Part shown: positions 9,237 through 22,533 of the stretch, piece after piece
Layout: each line of letters opens with the position of its first letter
Numbering within the stretch: the first letter of the stretch is position 1
From: Proales similis
Taxonomy: Eukaryota; Rotifera; Eurotatoria; Ploima; Proalidae
Direction of reading: 5' to 3'
Assembly (NCBI GenBank): GCA_019059635.1
Contig: JAGVRJ010000005.1
Span: 1,674,001 to 1,738,000 of the forward strand
Length of the DNA: 64,000 bases
Translations under genes and position numbers: made by a program
The notes under the pieces: model-generated
Databases searched by the model: none
Told to the model about the DNA's origin: nothing
The model's input: the letters and a program-made list of their open reading frames with translations, nothing else

Positions 9237-10956
9237 TTAATTTGTGAGGAGTCCTATTTCAGGCTTATGCTCTAGCTCGCGTTTAGGATTCGCAAGTAAA
9301 CTGTTGTATTGCAGTTCAGGATGAGAATGGTGTACACTGGCTCTCAAGTAGCTTGAATGGGACGGGTAAAATGGTTGAATGAACTGTTGATTAGGAAACG
9401 GACTGGGACTGGCGCTCCAATAACTTTCAATCGGTTCCATCCTGTTCGATGGCTTTAAATGGTGAGCTAATGGTTTTGAATCGGCTCGATTCTCCAGCTC
9501 AATCATTTGCTGAGCGTTTAGTCCGTCTTCGAATTGTGCGGAGGCCGAGTTCTGATTTTGAAGCGCCTGCAGCGGGTTTGGACTTAAATGTTCAATGTTG
9601 CCTCAATTTAAATGACCAGGTGGAAGAGAGCAAAAGAGGCACCTACAATTTTAAGTGAAAGTTGTTGTCACCCCGTCGAATGGGCTCTAGACTATGAGCG
9701 GGTGAAAAGTGTGGATAGGTTTTGTCGCCAAAAAACTCGTCACGAGGAGCATTCTTGGCGGAGCGCATCGACTCAATGAGGCTGTCGTTCTCCTGGTTGA
9801 TGGCAGCGTGTGATTCCATGTGACGATCGACATAAACAGAAGTGTAATTAAAGCTGCCGCCGTTTGCAGCCGATGGCGATGAAGCGGAAGAGGACGTGGA
9901 AAGAGGTGTGATTGTGTTGCACGTGGTCCGGGGCGTTGATCTGTCTCGTTGACGTCGATTTTTGAACCAGTTGCTTACTTGTGTTAGTGTGAGGCCTGTA
10001 CGCTTGGCTAGCACTCTCTTCTCGTCCGGAGTTGGATAACGATTCTGTCTATAGCAGTCCTTCAGCGCCTGTCTGCTCTTCTCTTTAAAGCAGTAAATCG
10101 TCTCCTCGCCGTCCCAAATTGTTTTCGGAAGAGGGTATTTGCGTCTTATCCGATATTTGTCAACTGCGCCCAATGTACGGCCTCGAATTTTCTGCGCCTC
10201 CATGTAGTGGCCTTTGTACCACATGGCTTGAAGATCGTTGTGATGCATCGGGCCAAACTGATGCGACTCGAGTAGATTATACAGCTCACGATAGAGGCCG
10301 TCATCAAGCAAGATCGCAGCGCGGCATTTCAGAATGCAGTCGCTCTTTGCCAATCGGCTCAAAAGTGCTGCATCGTTCGGTGTGTGATTGGGCAGCACAT
10401 GGCCTTCTTTCACATCGACGCACAGATTGCTCAACAAGTTTCTAATGCGCTTCAGGTTGTTGGCTTGGATGAGTGCTTCGCAGATGCATTTCAGCTGAGC
10501 GATGGTAAGCTCTGCAAACGAGGCGCCGCTTTTGGATTTTACGTAGACAACCTTGTTCAGATGCTGGTGCTTCGGAGTCTCGCATTGCTTCAGACTTTGT
10601 CCTGCCGATCTGGAGCTTGTGTTGCTTGTGTTGAAACTGTCTTCTAAATTTTCCGAATCGTCCTTTTCACTTTCAATTGCTGCGATGTCGTCAATACTAG
10701 CCGAACAGCCCTCCAAGCTTGGCACCTGTTCTGGTTGAAAATCGTTTGATCCGTAGGCTATCATGTTCGGCCTTGCGCTAAAAGGCAGCTGAGTTGAGTC
10801 GAATTGTGTAAAATGAGAATTAGACATCAGATGGCTTGTGTCTTTGCCAGGCAAATTTGAAACCGTCCAGGAACCAGCAGAGCTTGCGTTGAATTCCACA
10901 TGTGTCATGTTTCCTTGGCTTGTAAACTCATTCAGTTTAGAATGGAAACCGTTCAT
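9237..10956 (-). CDS. SIX4: SIX4/5-class homeobox transcription factor (2 exons)
   Basis: Exons on the minus strand: 10956-9672 and 9601-9237, with a 70-nt phase-1 intron, giving about 549 aa. The long N-terminus of about 145 aa is followed by a SIX domain (about 148-282, ending [13 protein letters not shown]) and a homeodomain (about 283-342: [18 protein letters not shown], then [10 protein letters not shown]). The homeodomain has SIX4/5-type residues ([16 protein letters not shown]), not SIX1/2 or SIX3/6 types. The C-terminal exon is Ser/Pro/Asn-rich, like an activation tail. Within the SIX domain there is an insertion of about 19 residues compared with vertebrate SIX4. SIX4/5 proteins act with Eya/Dach in muscle, sensory and gonad development. 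The start is the first ATG after an in-frame TAG; an upstream exon cannot be excluded. Confidence 0.92.
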
Positions 10957-11000
10957 CTATTTGAGAAAACACAGATTGATTCGACAAAGCGAGAGGTGTA

Positions 11001-11013
11001 GAGAGAGAGAGAG
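11001..11013 (+). repeat. (GA)n microsatellite
   Basis: A short perfect GA run just upstream of the SIX4 start. A GAGA-rich promoter-proximal element is possible. Confidence 0.6.
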
Positions 11014-12355
11014 GGAAAAAAGCGAGGAAGAAAATGCAAGACGAATCAAATGAAAAAAAAAGAGAATACGAAGAGAATGTAATTAGAATTGGAAAAGAAA
11101 ATCACGAATCTAGTCCGTCGGGACAATATAAAATCAAACGAAGCAAAACGCTCAGATTCCGCTTGGCAGAGATCAAATAAAATCCGATTTGGAGCGGCCG
11201 GTCTGCCGTTGCTTCGCTAGGTAGCTCGGTGTTTGATTGTCATCGTTCGTCAAGAAAATGAAAATAGAGACTTTGAACTCACAGTGATGATCAGAGAGAA
11301 GCATGGCGGCTAATCGAAATGCGCTCGTCTTTGTCAGTTCGTTCAAGCCGGCAAATAAAGACGACAACGACAGTCTACGACGATGTTAGTGATGATGATG
11401 ATGATCAAGATGATGGGGAAATTCGAGTAATTTGTTTGTTCGCTAGGAAGGATGCTTTATTAATTCTCAAAGCTGTTCATCTCTTGAGGGCTCTGAAGCC
11501 TTTCTCTTTTTTTTTCAAATTCAATAATGAATGACTGAAGTGCTGAGCGAGTGACTGAAAAAAATAATAACCTTTAAGGTAAAGAGAGAGAGAAAAAGGG
11601 GAGCGTGTCGCCGCTTTCTACGCTCTAAATGGCGTGGAGCGAGTGAAAGGAGAAATCTAAAGCATTTAATTGGTTGGTTCGTATTGTGAGCAAGTCGCTT
11701 AGTCAACCAGCTCGCCTGCGCGACCAATCAGATGAAAGTATGGCATGGCCAACCTTGTTAGCGTACTCAACACCGTTGTAGAAAGGAAATAAAAATTCCT
11801 CCTTATCCAACCTAATTAACCTTTTTTGACTGGCCGTCGTAAAACACGAGTGCATTTCTCATACGGTGTTTGTTTAATGACACGAGATTTCCTAGTTGTT
11901 GCTTGTCTGAGCACAAACTCGTGCAATCTAACCAAATAGAAAATGGCTCAGAGCTGCTGAATTTCTGATCGCCTTGTCGCGGTTTGATCTCGCTTGATTA
12001 ATAGCCCTAATTGCCTCAGTTACTGATGATCACAACGGTAAATGCCGTGTCTGGCTCATCATAGCACGCGTTTGTCTAGATGTCAAACAGAATGCACTTG
12101 GCGACAAGTTTGTGCATGAGTGTGAATATATTCGGACTCGAACGAGATCAGTGCCCAATTCGCCTGCGTTAGTGGCTGCTCGAATTCAACCTAGAATTGG
12201 ACTGTCCACTAAAACGTGGCGTGCCCTTTGACTGCCTTCTGGTCTCGAGATAAATGATTTATTTTCAACCACAGTCAACTTGTACTGTAATTTCTCGGCA
12301 GGAAATTGACCAAATTATACAGGAGTCGCTTTTTTGTTCTCGTTTAAAAGTGATT

Positions 12356-12368
12356 GGGGGGGGGGGGG
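12356..12368 (+). repeat. 13-nt poly-G run
   Basis: Thirteen consecutive G, the only such tract I noticed. It could form a G-quadruplex, and it could also vary in length between reads. Confidence 0.7.
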
Positions 12369-12696
12369 CTTTAAGTTCAATTTAATTATCCCGTCCGTCA
12401 GTGCGGTGGTTATCTTGTGTCCCCTACCACCAGATCGAGTTTTAAAATTAGATCGGTACATTTAATTAGGGGTTTGCCGAGTTGGTTCACACAGACGAAT
12501 GTTAACGATCGGGTCTATAAATCGTACCCAACCAGAATTGACTTGAATCGGACAGATATTTCAAATGGCAGTTTGAATAGAAAACAACCTTTGAATTAGC
12601 GAGTCGCAGAGAAGAGAGGCGAGAATTCCGGCAAATCAGGACATGGAAGAGTACGTTTATTGGAAAGGCAAGCAGCGTAAAGAGAGTGATCTCTTA

Positions 12697-12722
12697 AGAG
12701 AGAGAGAGAGAGAGAGGGAGAG
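12697..12722 (+). repeat. (AG)n microsatellite
   Basis: AG dinucleotide run with minor interruption at its end, inside the gene-free block. Confidence 0.6.
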
Positions 12723-13727
12723 GGTGAGCAGGACCGTGAGTCGGTCGCGGTCTAATCTTCATCTTATGACAGTCAAACAAAGAGGCGACGTTTGATCTTT
12801 TACGGTTCTCATCGACAGAAAAAAATAATAAGCGGCGTTCGGCTTGCTCTTGACGCGTCCGGAGTAATTTACTTTTCAATTGAAATCGGCGCGGTCGTTT
12901 CTCGCCGTTCACCTTGGCTATCACACACGCGCACCGATCGGAACAGTCTAATTGGGTATTATGCTAATTAAAGATAATTTCTCCTCTCACTGCCTAGTGT
13001 GTTTGATTTTCGGCTGAAACCAGCTGTATTGAGAAGAGAGACGCAGTTTGCTCTTTTGAAGAGTTCATCATTTTAATATTGTTGACGAGGCGTACAAGCC
13101 TCATTAGAGACCGATGCCGTGCATTCTTGTTTATTCTTCAATCCTGCCCCTCTCTCTCGATTTAAAAGCGCTAATCTCGGACGAGCAGAGCGAATCCTCA
13201 TCAATATTTGATCGACATACCGACCGTAACTTGTCATTAATAGTGCGCTCTGACTTGATCAATTATTCATTTGAAAAAGGGCTTAGTGAACGCTTTTGGT
13301 CGGGACAGACCTTTCAGTTTACTTGAATTTTTGCCATGGCAATTGCGGGCGCATTGTTCGCGTTCGACCATCGACCGGCTAATTAGATGACCTGAAATCA
13401 TGGACCATAAATTGCGCCCTCTTTCCCTAAATAGCTATCTCTGCCTCAAATACCACCGAGATTGTGTTTATTATGCAATTGGCACTAAAAGCAGCCACTA
13501 ACCTTTCAAATTTTGTTTTCTTTTCGACTCCCCCTGGCCCCAATTATCTGCCGAAGGTCTAATCGCACCCAAGCGCCTTAAATCTCGATCGCTTCTGAAT
13601 GGACTGGTCTCAAATCTAACACTGGCTTTGAATCGATAAGAACCAAATCGACCGATTAGACAAAGCTACGCATTAAAGAATAATTCGAGAGCACTGTGAA
13701 CGTGTCGGACTGGCTCACCAAATTCAA

Positions 13728-13766
13728 AGAGAGGAAAAGAGAGAAAGAGAGGGAGAGAGAGAGAGG
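13728..13766 (+). repeat. Imperfect (GA)n/(GAAA)n tract
   Basis: Purine-only tract of GAGA and GAAA units. The short open frame across it reads as low-complexity Lys/Glu/Arg and is not a gene. Confidence 0.6.
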
Positions 13767-15249
13767 TAGGGAGCCATTGAAGAAGCAAAGGCTTGAAGAT
13801 AAAGCTCAGAAGGTTGCATTGGCCGATTCAAATGGAGGATGCCAATCATCGGACGGCCAGAGGCGCCTGGCTGCATGAGCCAACTGAGTAGCACTCAGCT
13901 CCCAGTAGGGCATGATTGCATCCGAACATCGCAGTTGTTAGACATACTAGCGATGATCTGAGCCATGTCAGTAATCGATCGTCAGCAAGCATTACTTCGG
14001 CCCTGGCGTTCCGTTCTTATACGCTCGCTTTCGCCCTGAGCAGCGATATTGCTTGAAAGCATTCCACGAACGCACACACGGTTCGAATATGTTGCAAAAC
14101 GCTCTACACATTTGAGTTTAATTAAATTGGCGCCCAAGCACCGCAAAAGGCAGATGATGGTCAGACATGAGAGGAAAGGTTTGCAAAAAAGTAGCCGTTG
14201 CCCAGGCGTCAGACTCGCCTGCTTGCGCGGCCTCTTCCAATCTATTTTTCTAATTATTCAACTCATGCGTGAAGCCAAAGTAGCGAATATAGCTCAGACT
14301 GAATGCATCTTCAAGCCGTTCGCTCATCGACAGCTTAAGAACTTTACCAGGCCGGAATGTGTCCGTGTCTGATCGATGTTTGATTGATGCTATATATGCT
14401 CAAATAGACTGGCCAGTTTGGGCCATTTGGTCTCTGCAATTTTCTATTTGCAATTCTGCAATTCGAATTTGGAACCATTTGAGAAGAAGTAACATTCTTT
14501 AAACGGACGCTCGCCCAGGCGTCAATTAGAAACGAATCAGAACTTGTTCCAAATCTAAATGCCTCTTCTCCTTGAAGCTGAAAAAGAGGATGTTGACTTT
14601 GGTTTACAGAACAAATCGGTCAACGATTGAGGCACATGCAACGTCAAAAGTTGATCAGCTCGCTCAATACGAGTCCGTTAATGAGAGCCACATTTGATCG
14701 AACTGGAGCGTAAAGAGAGCTTTCAAACTCTTCCTCGAGCGTGCTTAAATTAATTACTTGCTAGCAGAGCAGCAGCAGCAGCAGCAGCCTCTGATGCCTT
14801 ATTTACCGAGCAGCACGTTGATTCAATTAACCAGGCAACGGAGCCATTTAAGCATGAGCGCGCTCGCATCAAAATAGAAGCAACATCCTTCTCTTGCTGC
14901 CTCAACTTTTTTCTTCTTCCTTTCTTGTTTTCGCTCGTGTTTCTTTCGGCCGCAACTATTTCAAACCGAACGTAAATAAGCGCTGCGAATAGGGCAAGAG
15001 AGCGCAACTGGCCAACTGCAGTTCCATTCTATTTAGCTCAAATCGCTTAATTTAAACGCACAGTCTTGAACACAGAGGGAGGCAGCCAGGGCGCAAGTGC
15101 ACAATGGTCGGATCTTCTGAACAAGAGCAGGCTATGTGTGGCTGGCCACTGCCGCAAAGGCACATTAGACATTAATTAAAACATCACTATAAATATTTGT
15201 AAGTAGGGGCCAATTTGCTCGCTTTGATGGCTCCTGGTCTTGACTTGAG

Positions 15250-15280
15250 AGTGTGTGTGTGTGTGTGTGTGCGCGTGTGT
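15250..15280 (+). repeat. (GT)n microsatellite
   Basis: GT run with a short GC interruption near its end. Confidence 0.7.
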
Positions 15281-15815
15281 TTATTTTGAGTGTGGAGCGC
15301 TCTCTTTCTGTTTCTCTATTTTATTTCTCGACATGGACTTTTCGCTTCGTATTTACGTTGCATTTCCACTCTTCTTTATCTGCCTAGTCCACGTTGGTTC
15401 AATCAGCTCGGCTCGTACTAGAGTCCAAATGAAGCAAGCCGCTCGAGTGTGTTTTGGAGGAGTAATTGGAATAGACGAAAAGCATCCACAACAACAACAA
15501 CAACCACGAGTGAACGAACGAAAAATAATCGGATGATGCCGTTTCATCTTATTCATGGCAAACAACGGTCGAGCCGAATATTGTATGCGCTCGGATGAGC
15601 CGTTCAAATTAGAGTCAATTGCGAACAGACCAGCATTTCAAGCGTGAGCGTCTGTGATTGAGCGTCGACGGTTGTTCGATTTGCACCTAATCGACCCTTG
15701 AGTCGAATTAAATCGCCAATTTCGATGCATTTAAGTGGCCGGTTGCATCAGGGTTCGCTTTGATTAGTTCATTTAACGTCATTATCGCTCTCAGATTCAA
15801 GATCCAAGATCATAA

Positions 15816-15818
15816 GAG

Positions 15819-15859
<41 letters not shown>

Positions 15860-15870
15860 GAGAGGGAGGG
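15816..15870 (+). repeat. Compound (AAAG)n(AG)n microsatellite
   Basis: An AAAG tetranucleotide run passes directly into an AG run, making a purine-only tract of about 55 nt that could adopt triplex (H-DNA) structure. Confidence 0.7.
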
Positions 15871-17460
15871 AGAGAAGGAGGTAGAGAGAAAGCAGAAGAT
15901 GCGATGGTCTAATTGAAGTAGGCAGTTCTCGTATCCATCCTGCAGGCGGTCTAATACCTGAACGTGTGTTGCAAACGAGATCATCAATCAGGTTGTGAGT
16001 GACTTGTGTACGACCGGCTCTCTTATCTATCATTCGATTATGAGCTGAATTAGGCCAGATGATAGAGTGGCTCATTTATCACATCGATTTTAAACAATCT
16101 GCATGAGCATATCTATAAATCAATGTTTGTTTACGCCTGAAAAAAAAGAGAGACTAGAGCCCATGAGTGAATGAATGGAAATGGAGAAAAGATTCCACGA
16201 CTGAGCCAAGCATGTAAGGAAGGCAATCGAAATTGTAAATGCGAATGTACGAAAAGAAACTTGGACTTGATCGCGCTATTCGGCTTTTCTCTATCGCTGG
16301 CGATCGTTGCCACGTCGTTTCTCTAGCTTCTCTATTCTAATTCTTGCATCTGGCTTTTAATTAAGCCATTGAGCTCTGGCCTCCTGGTTACAGTGCATGC
16401 GGTCAGCGCCTTGTCTGGTTGTGTAAATGGTCATAACCCTAATCGAATCGATGAATAAATCGATAACAAGACGCTTTAATTCCGAATGAATAGCTCGGGT
16501 GATTAGACGCTCGCTTTATGTGAATCAATTTTGCATGAATGCAGGCTTCAATCAAACCGAGGCTGATGATCATTTTCCTCTATCCTCGGCTTCTTTATGA
16601 GGCCGGGGCCCCATAGCTTTGAGGTGGTCAGCAACTAGCGCTGCATAGGCGCCTATTAATTCTCTCTTCTGCCGTGGCCAGCACACAAACGCTCGGCTCA
16701 CTTCACCCCTCAGACCAGAGGTCCTAATTCATTTCGCGTCCATTCCTTCTTTCTTCTAGTTCGTCTTCAACTTTTTTTTTTTTCATTCTTCATGCGTGTT
16801 TGGCTTTGTTGTTATTTCGATTATTAACTTGCGGATTAGAACGGACACTTAACTGTCCGTCATTTGGTTGCATCACTCGGGCGATTTGGTTTATTGGGTT
16901 TAGGCGTAGCCAAAAGAGCTGAGGGCACTTCAAGAGAGGATGGTTCGGTTGCAAGCAAGCAAACAAACAAATCAAATTGTGCAGCTTAGTATGAAGCGCA
17001 CGCGCTAGGTAGTGTTGTTTCGGTTGTTTGAGATTAACACCACCACAACTCATGTTTACACGAAATGAATGGCCGCGCATCAAATCGGAAATAGCTTGTG
17101 GTCAGTTAACATGTGCCAAAATGCAAATAACATTAATTATAGTGTCAACGGTCAAATAAGCTGAATTTGATGACCAAACGCATATTGATGGCTGATTTTA
17201 GTTTCGCCGCCTCATTTCTCTGTCGCAATCTTATCGGACACAGGCAGACGAAACATGATAACATCATCGCTCTTGGTCAATTTCATTTGCGCCAGCACAC
17301 GTAGACGCCAACATGCGAATTTCGGATAGTTTCTGTTCGTGATACAGTCATAGTGTTGATTCATATTCTGTTGGCGTCTTGCAAATGTCTCGCATTCTGA
17401 TCCGCAATTATTCAAATGTTCTGCACGTCATCGGTTCGGCTTCAATTTCTGTTTAATCAA

Positions 17461-17483
17461 CTCCTCTCTCTCTCTCTCTCTCT
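17461..17483 (+). repeat. (CT)n microsatellite
   Basis: Pyrimidine-only CT run within the gene-free block. Confidence 0.6.
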
Positions 17484-18746
17484 GCTCTTCGACTATTTTT
17501 GGTTAGCTCGCTCACATTGTTTCAGTCGCTATTTCTCATTAGGAGAATTTAGGAGAACGAAAAGCTGGAGCAGCGCAGTAGTTCACAGGCCAGTTTAAGA
17601 TTATTTAGGGCTTGCAAGAGAGGCACTTGAGTCAGGATGAATGTGCGTCCAAATCGATTTGAATGGCTGCTAAATATGTTTCATACAGTGAATGTGTGCA
17701 AATAAAAGGAACAAATAGCTCGTGTTGACCAAACACGCCCCAGCCGCATTCTGAGAGAGAGAGAGTCAAAGAGGGAAACAAAAAGCGATGAAAACAGAGA
17801 GCGAAAGAGTTCGAGGTTAGACCTCAAACAGAGGTCTGAAGAGGAGGAGGAGGACGAGGCCCAGCTCAATACACAATTGATCTATCTGGTGCTCACACGC
17901 ACTTGAGCTTAAACTGCGCCAGCCGAAGAGAGTCCACTCCTGAGTTAATTATTTCGCGAATGAATGCGTTGTTAAAATAGCTACAGGCACAGCCATGCTT
18001 CATTAATGCCTAACTAACTAAGCCGGCTCTCTCGTCAAATCGATTAGAGGGTTCTCTTCTCTCTTTTTTTTTTATTTTCAAATTAAATTGTGATTCAACC
18101 AATCATTAAGAACACATCAAAGAGAGTGCTCCGACAGACGCCTTATCAAGTGATCGTAAAGTTCACACCGGTTTGATGTGTCCAGATAGGCTGGTAGTAT
18201 GATTGAATTCTTTATGGCTAATTAGCGTACATTTTCATTTTGACTTGACTGAGCAGACTCTTGGCCTAACGATCTGCTCCGACGGCAACGCACTAACTGG
18301 CCATGGTGTAGGCAGCGCCAGCAGCAGCAGCCGCAGCATCGTCTACTCATTTCTCTATTTAGCCGACGCTCTAATGTTAACCCATGTCCGATCGAGCGAG
18401 AATTAAGCAGCACGTTCTGACATAAATCACGAAGTGTGGCCATCAATTTCTACTGTTAATACCATGATAAAGCTCTTAATATTGCTCTCAAGTTATCTTG
18501 ATTCGCAGACCATGCTCGTCCATTGTCATTGCGTTGTATATAGGTCATTACAAGCGGCGAGAATCGATTTCAAATATTTGTAAGCGCATTCTCACTAGCT
18601 TGTTCGCCTCATTAATGCGCGCGACTCCCACCCGCGTTCAAGTTCGCACCCACATCCGAGCGGCCGCCAGCCGACCGTGGCATGTGAATTCTAATCCTAA
18701 AACAAATACTCATTTTTAATATGCATGCTTATCTCGCTTTACTCAC

Positions 18747-18774
18747 AGGCAGGCAGGCAGGCGGGCGGGCGGGC
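18747..18774 (+). repeat. (AGGC)n/(GGGC)n microsatellite
   Basis: Tetranucleotide repeat that shifts from AGGC to GGGC units, GC-rich against an AT-rich background. Confidence 0.6.
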
Positions 18775-20174
18775 TATCGAGCGGTCAGGCCTCTCTGCCG
18801 ACTACTTTCCGATTTTCGATTGACCAGTTTCCACCCGCCTGTCTATAAACTCATGTTACTGTATTAGTTTTCTCGATCAAATTCTAATTTGTCGAGTACT
18901 GTAATTCAAGCGTTCAACTAATTTCGGCATACTTTCTTAGTTTCGATTTCGAGCGTTTGAAAGAATGCCCGACAAAAATTAGGGCCCTAGCTGTTTGCCT
19001 TGTAGTCCACTCAAATGTTCCAGCTGAACAGCGTCTTCATGGCTTCTCCTTTTAGAGCAAGTTTCTCATTCTTTTTTGTTTCTTTCGACCTCTATTCTTT
19101 ACCTCTAGCCGCTGTCTGAAATGACCGATTGGCGAGCCGGCCGGCCTGTAAGCCATCACTGCTGTAAGAGAAAAAAAAAGGACAGCTCTAATTTGCATCC
19201 AAGCCGCTTTTGATTGATAGATTCGTTTATTCGATCAGAGAATCAAAACGAAGCGTTCACAACTGACGAGCTATTTAGCTCTGGCCACTATTGCTATTCG
19301 CGTGGCCGTTTTTTTGATTCATTTTATTTTTCTCTCTAACCGATTCGCGCGCTTTAATTTTTCTTGAAGCGTGCAAAATGAGATGCCAGTCAGAAATCAT
19401 TGGTTATGGAAGCTGGCGCAAAACGCTGGCGAAGCACTTAGCTGAGAAATGCATTCAGAAAGATACAATTTCATGCATGCGTCATTCTGGCCAATATCAG
19501 TTTTTTTCATTCAAGCTGGTCCCCTACCCTCTACACCCCTCCGCGCTTTGTCCTCTTTTGCCTAATTTCCATCGCTTGTCTCACAACATCAGCACCCGCA
19601 TATTTGTGTGTGTGTGTGTGTGCAATCACCCGGCTCGCATGCGTGTGTATCTGGGTGCCCGGAATGGCCTCTCGCGCGTCTTGGGTAACATATCAAATAG
19701 AATCGTATGGTATCCTTGTTTCAGTCAGCCACACACACACACACATACAATGGAATAGAAGCTTTTCAGGGTTTCTATAACCGGAGTTGAGGTTCGAATA
19801 TTCGTATTGACAAATTGCGTGAGCCGGTCACAACCATCATTTATCATCATCATGCTCTCTTTTGCTGGCTTTTTCATTCCCATCCAATTTGGCCGCTCGT
19901 TTCTTTATTCGTGCATTCGTTTTCTTCGCTTTCTCTCAAATTTTTTTTTCATTATTATTGTTTTTTTTCCTCTTCTTGTGTAACGTGTCAAGCAACGGGC
20001 CGAATAACAAAACGAGGTATTAATAAATTGATTTAAATGTCACGTAATATAAGTTGACTCATAATATATGAATAAGCATTGTTTTCGTTTGATTCGTGTT
20101 GGTCGCGCGCATCTAGAAGGATATTGATTCGAACGATAATCGAAGCATGCGTCAAAGTTTGTGGTTCGCTTTTG

Positions 20175-20179
20175 CGTGT

Positions 20180-20212
<33 letters not shown>
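20175..20212 (+). repeat. (GT)n microsatellite
   Basis: The longest dinucleotide run noticed, about 38 nt with one interruption. Z-DNA potential. Confidence 0.7.
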
Positions 20213-21469
20213 ACGTGAAAGAAAGCGAGAAGTCTAAGCGCTTGGATTTTCCTTCCCATTGTCTGACGAGCGACCGTCAATAGCCAAGCAGGCATTAGCT
20301 TCAACCTTTCGCACACTCTCCTATCGATTCTGACCGATTGTATTCGACGTTTGAACCAAACACAATAATTTCATTCTTTCTCTCTTTCTTTCTGGCTTTT
20401 ATTATGTCCTTTCTTATTCATATTGCCTGCAAGCATTAGCTCATAGCGTTAGCCCCTAAATTACAACCTGTGCGCTTCATTTCTTGAGTTGGCCGATAAT
20501 ACTCGCTTGCTCTGCCGAGCCTTTGCTCTCGAGCCATTAAGAGAAAAAACGGTCGCCACACACTATTCACGGCGAACCGGATATACGCTCAATTTCGCCT
20601 ATATCCGGAAATTAAATAAGCTTGGCGAGAGTGCGTGCACTCAAATTGTGTCGTGCTCGCCGACGGAATCCAACTCGTGATAAAGTTGCATAACCCGGCC
20701 GGTCTCTTGGCCGCCTTGGGCATTTCGTTCGTTCCTAATCAAGTAATTTGATTGAGTGGGTGCAGCAAGTCAACATGAGAACGTCAATGACATTAGATCT
20801 CTGCATCTCTTTCTCTCTGCCTCTATTTTCTCCTGTCTTGCCTTCCTTTTGTGCCGATCGTTCTCTCCTCCTCTCTCTCCCTCTCTAGGCCTTTTTTTGC
20901 TATTAAATTAGATCTATCTATCAATTTCATCATTTCGTCCTCATTACTCTTGTTTCTCTATCTATTTAGCCGCCTCGCTAAAATTGATAATCATCATGTT
21001 TTACCTCATTTAATTATTTGTCTTTGTAAATATCTCAATTTGCCGCTCAGAGTCTTTGCCTTGCGCATTACACGCCTATGTGAACTTCCTCTTGTTAGCG
21101 ATCGTTCATGCGATCTTGGCCATACAATCATGGTCACGCTCAGACGAGTACGGGCCATTTCATCTTGACATGGCTTTTTTCTTTTCTTCTCTTTCGGCGC
21201 CTTTCCATTTACTTTTGGCTTGGGCTATGGACCAGAGAGAATTATGTCATTCAAAATATTTGCTGACGCCCTTTTGCTCGCTTTCGCTCTCTAAACGCTT
21301 CTATTGGTCTCTATATTGCTCCTGCCTTGGCATGGGTTCGAGGCAGACTCTATTGACTAACAACTCGCTCTAGACGGTCACCTAACTTGAAAGACTCATT
21401 GTAAATATTTAATAATCAGTAGTCGCAATTATCGAAACTAAATGATGATTTGAGTAAATTCGAACCCCA

Positions 21470-21494
21470 ACACACACACACACACGCGCGCGCG
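21470..21494 (+). repeat. (CA)n(CG)n microsatellite
   Basis: A CA run that continues into CG dinucleotides, an alternating purine-pyrimidine tract with Z-DNA potential. Confidence 0.6.
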
Positions 21495-22533
21495 GCCGGG
21501 CACTAAACGTCAACGGCGACTTAGCAGCCCTCTTATATATTGATTCATGCTTAGAGCAAGTGGCAGATGGCAAGCATGCGGGCAAGCAGCCGGGCGGCCA
21601 AGCAAGCGACTTGCCTCAAACCAGTTTGTTTTTTTTTTTTCATATTTTTTACTTGTAATTGGCCCATTTCAAAGTAATTCAGGTTCTTAACGTTTATAGG
21701 CCGTTAATTATTTATTTTTGTGCTTGTCAAGTTTTTAAAGAAAATAAATTGCCATCATCGACCAGATAAAAATAAATAGAAATGGCCGCTTCTATTCCGG
21801 CTTTGCAATTCGAGTAGCACTGCTCGAGGCCTCAAGTGTGTAGAATTCGGCCAGTTGAACATATTTGCTTGTACTCGGAGCAAGTCGGCCGCTTTCCACT
21901 CGCCCAACTGGCCTCAGCAAGCACATCGACACAAATCGTGCTACTGCTCGTCCCGCTGGCTAGTGGCAATTCGATTAAATAAATCATAATTATTACCCTC
22001 ATTCGTTCATTGCTTGCTCAATATTATTTTAAACGATTTTTAAGTTCTAATTCTACACAACTGGCCAGCGGCTTGGTCTGCCCAGAATCGAGCATACAAT
22101 TCTAATTTCGCCCGGTCCAAGTGATCATTATGGCCATCTCTAATTATTATTATAATGATTAAATGCGACCACAATATAGCGAACAGAATTCCCATCTCCT
22201 TCTTCTTGCCTATTATTTTGTGGTGGAAAAAAAAAGATTTTAATTCTTTTTTTGTTGTTGTCGTTGTCGGTGAGCCCTCTGTCCCCTGAGTGTCCGAACG
22301 GCTTTTGTTTCTCAGTGAGCATGCCTATTCAATTTTGATTTCAATTTCGCCAATTGCGCATTACCTTCAAAACCTCTTAAATGATTGGTTTGTCACGTTT
22401 TAGAAAGCAGAGCGAGCAAAGAGTAAAAAGACTAAACGAAAATAGACGCACATAAAGGACAAGGCGTCAAAACTGAAGCTAGTTAGACCGAACTGACCGC
22501 AAACTAGGAAGTAGCTCGGCGGCGACTAGAAAG

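Larger units (their letters stand above)
10957..22533. promoter_or_regulatory. 11.6-kb gene-free block between SIX4 and the KIRREL-like gene
   Basis: I find no coding exon, tRNA or transposon here. The block separates the divergent 5' ends of a homeobox gene and an Ig receptor. Its texture differs from the rest of the window: many AATTA/TAATTA and TAAT cores, CT- and T-rich tracts, and frequent microsatellites. A regulatory role for SIX4 and/or the receptor is inferred from position and from the compactness of the other intergenic spaces. Confidence 0.5.

Noticed and set aside
9449-9658. Plus-strand frame inside the SIX4 C-terminal exon and intron
   Set aside because: It is the shadow of the SIX4 exon at 9237-9601.
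15353-15607. 84-codon minus-strand frame with a cysteine run over a microsatellite
   Set aside because: The Cys/Gly run comes from a CAA/CAG-type repeat on the other strand. Low complexity, no homology.
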